64,000 bases of DNA from Synechococcus sp. GreenBA-s (lineage in GTDB: Bacteria > Cyanobacteriota > Cyanobacteriia > PCC-6307 > Cyanobiaceae), in NCBI RefSeq assembly GCF_024345855.1, contig NZ_JAGQBX010000007.1, positions 1 through 64,000 of the forward strand. Reading direction: 5' to 3'. How positions within the stretch are numbered: the stretch's first letter is position 1; each line of letters opens with the position of its first letter. Shown in pieces: positions 60,687 to 64,000 of this stretch. The translations under genes and the position numbers were made by a program. The notes under the pieces are model-generated. The model ran no database searches. It had not been told where the DNA came from and was given only the letters and a program-made list of their open reading frames with translations.

Positions 60687-62931
60687 GGGCCTGCGCCGCT
60701 GGCTGACTCCAGCCCGTCCGGGCGTTGCGGCCGAGCTGGAGCTGCTCTGCCCAGGCCAGGATCCGCGGCAGCTGGTGCTGCACGGCGGCACCTACCGCCT
60801 CGGCCGCGACCCTCGCCAGGAGATCGCCCTGCCCCACGGGGCCGTGAGCAAGCAGCATGCCCTGCTGGAGCAGATGGGCCGCCACTGGCTGCTGCGCGAT
60901 GTCGGCTCCACCAACGGCCTCTGGTGGCACGGCAGGCGCGTGCGCGAGCTGCTGCTGGCCGACGGGGATCGGGTGCGCTTCGGTCCCGCCTCGGAGCCCG
61001 AGCTGCCGGAGCTGGTGTTCCGCTGCCGTCAGGCCTCGCCGCTGGCCCCCCTGGCCCGCTTCGCCAGCCTGGCCCTGGCGGCGACGGCCGCTGGTGGCCT
61101 GGCCCTGCTGGGGCTCTCGCTGCTGGCTCAGCCCCTGCGGGGCAGCCTGGCCAGCGTGCGCGGCCCCCTGGCCCTGTTCGACGGCGCCAACCGCCCCCTC
61201 CCCTCGGCCGACACCAGCCTGCACCGGGAGAACCGCCGTCTGGATGGCTATCCACAGGTTCTGGTGGATGCCCTGCTCGCCAGCGAGGACAGCCGCTTCT
61301 GGTGGCATCCGGGCGTGGATCCGATCGGCACCGGCCGCGCCCTCGTGACCAACGTGCTGGGGGGCCGGGTGCTGGAGGGGGGCAGCACGCTCACCCAGCA
61401 GCTCGCCCGCAGCCTCTACCCCGAGCAGGTGGGTCAGGGCGAGAATCTGGCGCGCAAGTGGCGCGAACTGCTGGTGGCTCTGCAGCTGGAGGCTCGCTTC
61501 AGCAAGCACGACCTGCTGCTCAGCTATCTCAACCGGGTGTATCTGGGGGTGGGCTGGGGCTTTGAGGATGCCGCCCGCAGCTTCTTCGCCAAGCCGGCCC
61601 GGGAGCTGCGGCTGGAGGAGGCGGCCCTGCTGGTGGGTCTGCTGCCTTCCCCCAACGGCCACGACCCCTGCATCAACCCCCAGGCGGCGCTGGAGGCCCG
61701 CAACACCGTGCTCAACAAGATGGCGGACACGGGCCGGCTCGATGCCGGTGCCGCCCGCCGGGCCCGGCGCCGGCCGATCACCCTGGCGCCCACGGCCTGC
61801 AGCGGTGGAGGCGCCACGGAGGCTGCCCCGGCCGGCAAGGCTGGCGGCAGCTCCGGCCATGCCGCCAGCTCCGTCAGCGCCGTCCGGCGGCCGGTGCCCT
61901 TCTACACCGATCAGGTGCGCCGCGATCTCGATGCCCTGCTGGGGCCGGACGTGGCCGGCGAGGGCAACTTCCTGGTGGAGACGCACCTCGACCCGCTGCT
62001 GCAGGAGGTGGTGGAGCGGCGGCTGCGGGAGCTGCTGGCCAGCACCGCCCCGGCGGTGAGCGAGGGGGCCGTGGTGGTGCTCGATTCCCGCAGCGGCGGC
62101 GTGCTGGCCATCGCCGGTGGGCGTGACTACCGGCGCAGCCAGTTCAACCGGGCCTCGATGGCCCTGCGCCAGCCGGGCAGCACCTTCAAGCTGTTCACCT
62201 ACCTGGCGGCCCTGGAGAAGGGCCTCCGTCCGGGCGACACGGTGAGCTGCGCCCCCCTCGACTGGGGCGGCCAGGCCTTTGCCAGCGGCTGTGACGGCCG
62301 GCTGTCCCTCCGCTCCGCCTTTGCCACCAGCAGCAACACTGCCGCCCTGCGCCTGGCCAAGCGGGTGGGGCTCGATGCCGTGGTCCAGCAGGCCCGCGAC
62401 CTGGGCATCAGCACCCCCCTGGATCCGGTGCCAGGCCTGGCCCTGGGCCAGAGCGAAGTGCGCCTGATCGAACTCACGGCCGCCTATGCCGCCATCGCCA
62501 ACGACGGCGTCTGGCATGCGCCGAGCACCGTGCGGCGCCTCACCGACGCCGAGACCTGCGGCGGCCTTGAGAGCAGCCGCTGCCGCAGCCGCAAGGGGGC
62601 CAGCGAGCGGCCGATCAGCCCGGCCCGGCGCGTGACCACGGCGGCCACGGCGACGCAGATGCAGGGCCTGCTGCGGGGGGTGGTGCGGGGCGGCACCGGC
62701 GGCGCCGCCAGCCTCGGCGGCGAGGAGGGCGGCAAGACCGGCACCACCAACGAGGGCCGCGACCTGCTGTTCGTGGGTTATGAACCGCGCCGCCACTGGG
62801 TGATCGGCATCTGGCTCGGCAACGACGACAACCGCCCCACCGGCAGCAGCAGCGCCCTGGCGGCGGGCCTGTGGAGCGCCATCATCCGCTCCGCCGGCAG
62901 CGGCAGCCTGCCGGTCAGCGCCAAGCTGTGA
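60676..62931 (+). CDS. Class A penicillin-binding protein with N-terminal FHA domain
   Basis: 751 residues from the ATG at 60676; an ATG at 60652 would add eight. The FHA domain (about 25-110: TYRLGRDPRQEIALPHGAVS, DVGSTNGLWWHGRRV) is followed by a membrane helix (about 130-155), glycosyltransferase motifs (SEDSRFWWHPGVDP, EGGSTLTQQLARSLYP, RKWRELLVALQLE) and transpeptidase motifs: SxxK in GSTFKLFTYL, SSN in ATSSNTAALR and GGKTGTTNEG. It polymerises and crosslinks peptidoglycan; the FHA domain suggests recruitment by phosphothreonine proteins. Overlaps lspA by 11 bases. Confidence 0.92.
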   Translation: MTAEGLRRWLTPARPGVAAELELLCPGQDPRQLVLHGGTYRLGRDPRQEIALPHGAVSKQHALLEQMGRHWLLRDVGSTNGLWWHGRRVRELLLADGDRVRFGPASEPELPELVFRCRQASPLAPLARFASLALAATAAGGLALLGLSLLAQPLRGSLASVRGPLALFDGANRPLPSADTSLHRENRRLDGYPQVLVDALLASEDSRFWWHPGVDPIGTGRALVTNVLGGRVLEGGSTLTQQLARSLYPEQVGQGENLARKWRELLVALQLEARFSKHDLLLSYLNRVYLGVGWGFEDAARSFFAKPARELRLEEAALLVGLLPSPNGHDPCINPQAALEARNTVLNKMADTGRLDAGAARRARRRPITLAPTACSGGGATEAAPAGKAGGSSGHAASSVSAVRRPVPFYTDQVRRDLDALLGPDVAGEGNFLVETHLDPLLQEVVERRLRELLASTAPAVSEGAVVVLDSRSGGVLAIAGGRDYRRSQFNRASMALRQPGSTFKLFTYLAALEKGLRPGDTVSCAPLDWGGQAFASGCDGRLSLRSAFATSSNTAALRLAKRVGLDAVVQQARDLGISTPLDPVPGLALGQSEVRLIELTAAYAAIANDGVWHAPSTVRRLTDAETCGGLESSRCRSRKGASERPISPARRVTTAATATQMQGLLRGVVRGGTGGAASLGGEEGGKTGTTNEGRDLLFVGYEPRRHWVIGIWLGNDDNRPTGSSSALAAGLWSAIIRSAGSGSLPVSAKL

Positions 62932-62968
62932 GGCCTGGCCCCCTGCCCCCCGTGACCCCGCCCTTCCC

Positions 62969-64000
62969 GTGAAGACCCCGCCGCGCCTGTGGATCTGGCT
63001 GGGGGTGGCGCTCGCTGCCCTCGTGGCGATCACGGCCGCGCTGCAGGCCCTGAACAACCTGCTGTGGCAGCTGAGCTACCTGCTGCCGGGCTGGCTGGTG
63101 GGGCCCGTGGCCCTGCTGCTGTTCGGCGGCGGGGCCCTATTGCTGGCGCGGCTGGCCTGGCCCTGGCTGGTGGACCTGCGCCGCCAGGGATGGAAGGGTT
63201 CGGGATCGGGCGGCGGCCGGCCGTCGCCGTCGGCCCCGGGCAGCCGCCAGGAGGCGGCCCAGCAGAACCTTGAGGCCATCGATCAGCTGCTCAGCCGCAT
63301 CCGCGACGACGTGGGCCGCCAGGCCCTGCAGCAGGAGCGCGAGCGGGTGGCGGCGGAACTGCAGCGCGGCGATCTGGTGCTGGTGCTGTTCGGCACCGGC
63401 TCCGCCGGCAAGACCTCGCTGATCCGCGCCCTGCTCCAGGAGGTTGTGGGCCAGGTGGGTGCCGCCATGGGCTCCACCGACGCCTGCAGCACCTACCGGC
63501 TGCGGCTGCGGGACCTGCCGCGCGGCCTGCGGCTGGTGGACACCCCCGGCATCCTCGAGGCCGGCAGCGCGGGGCGCGAGCGGGAGCGGATCGCCCGCCG
63601 GCAGGCCGCCAACGCCGACCTGCTGCTGCTGGTGGTGGACGGCGACCTGCGGGCCGCCGAGCAGGAGGTGTTCGACGCCCTGGCGAGCCTGGGCAAACGC
63701 CTGATCCTGGTGCTCAACAAGGCCGACCTGCGCGGCGAGGAGGAGGAGCGCCGCCTGCTGGCCCTGCTGCGCCAGCGCTGCCTCGGCCGCATCGCCCCCG
63801 AGGATGTGGTGGCCGCCAGCGCCGCCCCCCAGAGCGTGCCCAGGCCCGGTGGCCAACCGCTGCAGCCGCCGCCGGAACTCGATGCCCTGCTGCGCCGCAT
63901 CGCCCAGGTGCTGCACAGCGATGGCGAGGAGCTGATCGCCGACAACATCCTGCTGCAGAGTCGCCGGCTGAGCGAGGCCGGCCGCCAGCTGCTCGGCCAG
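62969..64000 (+). CDS. Membrane-anchored GTPase, C-terminus beyond the window
   Basis: 344 codons visible from a GTG at 62969, open to the right edge. Two membrane segments (LGVALAALVAITAALQAL and GWLVGPVALLLFGGGALLLA), a basic linker, then a GTPase domain: P-loop LFGTGSAGKTSLIRALLQ, switch region GSTDACSTYRLRL, G3 LVDTPGILEAGS and G4 LVLNKADLRGEEEE. This is the layout of cyanobacterial GTP-binding proteins that carry a DUF697 tail, which would lie outside the window. Role unknown. Confidence 0.8.
   Translation, partial: MKTPPRLWIWLGVALAALVAITAALQALNNLLWQLSYLLPGWLVGPVALLLFGGGALLLARLAWPWLVDLRRQGWKGSGSGGGRPSPSAPGSRQEAAQQNLEAIDQLLSRIRDDVGRQALQQERERVAAELQRGDLVLVLFGTGSAGKTSLIRALLQEVVGQVGAAMGSTDACSTYRLRLRDLPRGLRLVDTPGILEAGSAGRERERIARRQAANADLLLLVVDGDLRAAEQEVFDALASLGKRLILVLNKADLRGEEEERRLLALLRQRCLGRIAPEDVVAASAAPQSVPRPGGQPLQPPPELDALLRRIAQVLHSDGEELIADNILLQSRRLSEAGRQLLGQ

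Noticed and set aside
60607-63057. Long minus-strand frame opposite the PBP gene (816 codons)
   Set aside because: Antisense shadow of a clear PBP with all catalytic motifs on the plus strand.

Overview
The window is a GC-rich stretch of chromosome that reads as a picocyanobacterium of the Cyanobium/Synechococcus type. The main evidence is pcyA (phycocyanobilin synthesis), a type III glutamine synthetase (GlnN) behind an NtcA-type site, a SipA/DUF3148 protein, a DevBCA exporter, cyanobacterial small-protein families, tight gene packing and strongly G/C-ending codons. No rRNA, tRNA or CRISPR array was seen.

Layout. 1-1000 is a scar of IS3-family elements: one copy runs off the left edge, and a second, internally deleted copy lies at 530-993. 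A truncated gene sits between them. 1002-6363 (minus) is a type I secretion operon with two ABC subunits, both with damaged nucleotide-binding motifs, and an HlyD-type adaptor. 6596-18087 is mostly housekeeping and small accessory genes (MshEN-like protein, folP, tpiA, an S4 protein, an ABC exporter, cysK, MAPEG, HdeD, an OmpR-type two-component pair, an FAD monooxygenase, small regulators). 18340-21383 holds glnN and two tandem paralogous small proteins. 21436-25092 holds an electrophile/redox module (pirin, FMN reductase, old yellow enzyme, divergent HxlR regulator) followed by rubrerythrin. 25157-30443 holds small and secreted proteins and an RND efflux pair. 30440-32496 (minus) is a divergent ExbB-ExbD-ExbD-anchor operon.

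32565-45293 is phosphate-centred: a CHAD protein, a very large propeller-PhoX fusion, a Na/Pi cotransporter-like gene with a disturbed 5' end, CorA flanked by two paralogous DUF7219-like proteins, pstCAB, a stand-alone cyclic-nucleotide-binding-domain protein and pstS. Pho-box-like 11-bp repeats precede pstC, pstS and the PhoX fusion. 45342-52859 holds TerB-like, recG, a coiled-coil protein, tsf, rpsB, a glycosyltransferase and a 51-residue basic protein. 52893-56510 (minus) is pcyA-devB-devC-devA. 56552-64000 holds an M16 peptidase pair, sipA-like, bioY, lspA, an FHA-PBP1 fusion and the start of a membrane GTPase cut by the window edge.

Many plus-strand genes are preceded by a TAGNNT hexamer about 20-32 bases before the start codon, and in two cases only 6 bases before it, which suggests compact promoters and some leaderless mRNAs. 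Four genes shorter than 60 codons are annotated here (17971, 25157, 33685, 52704); the first is only a candidate. Most promising for novelty are the ExbB/ExbD-like operon lacking the membrane aspartate, the degenerate paired ABC secretion system, and the signal-less propeller-PhoX fusion under a Pho-box-like element.
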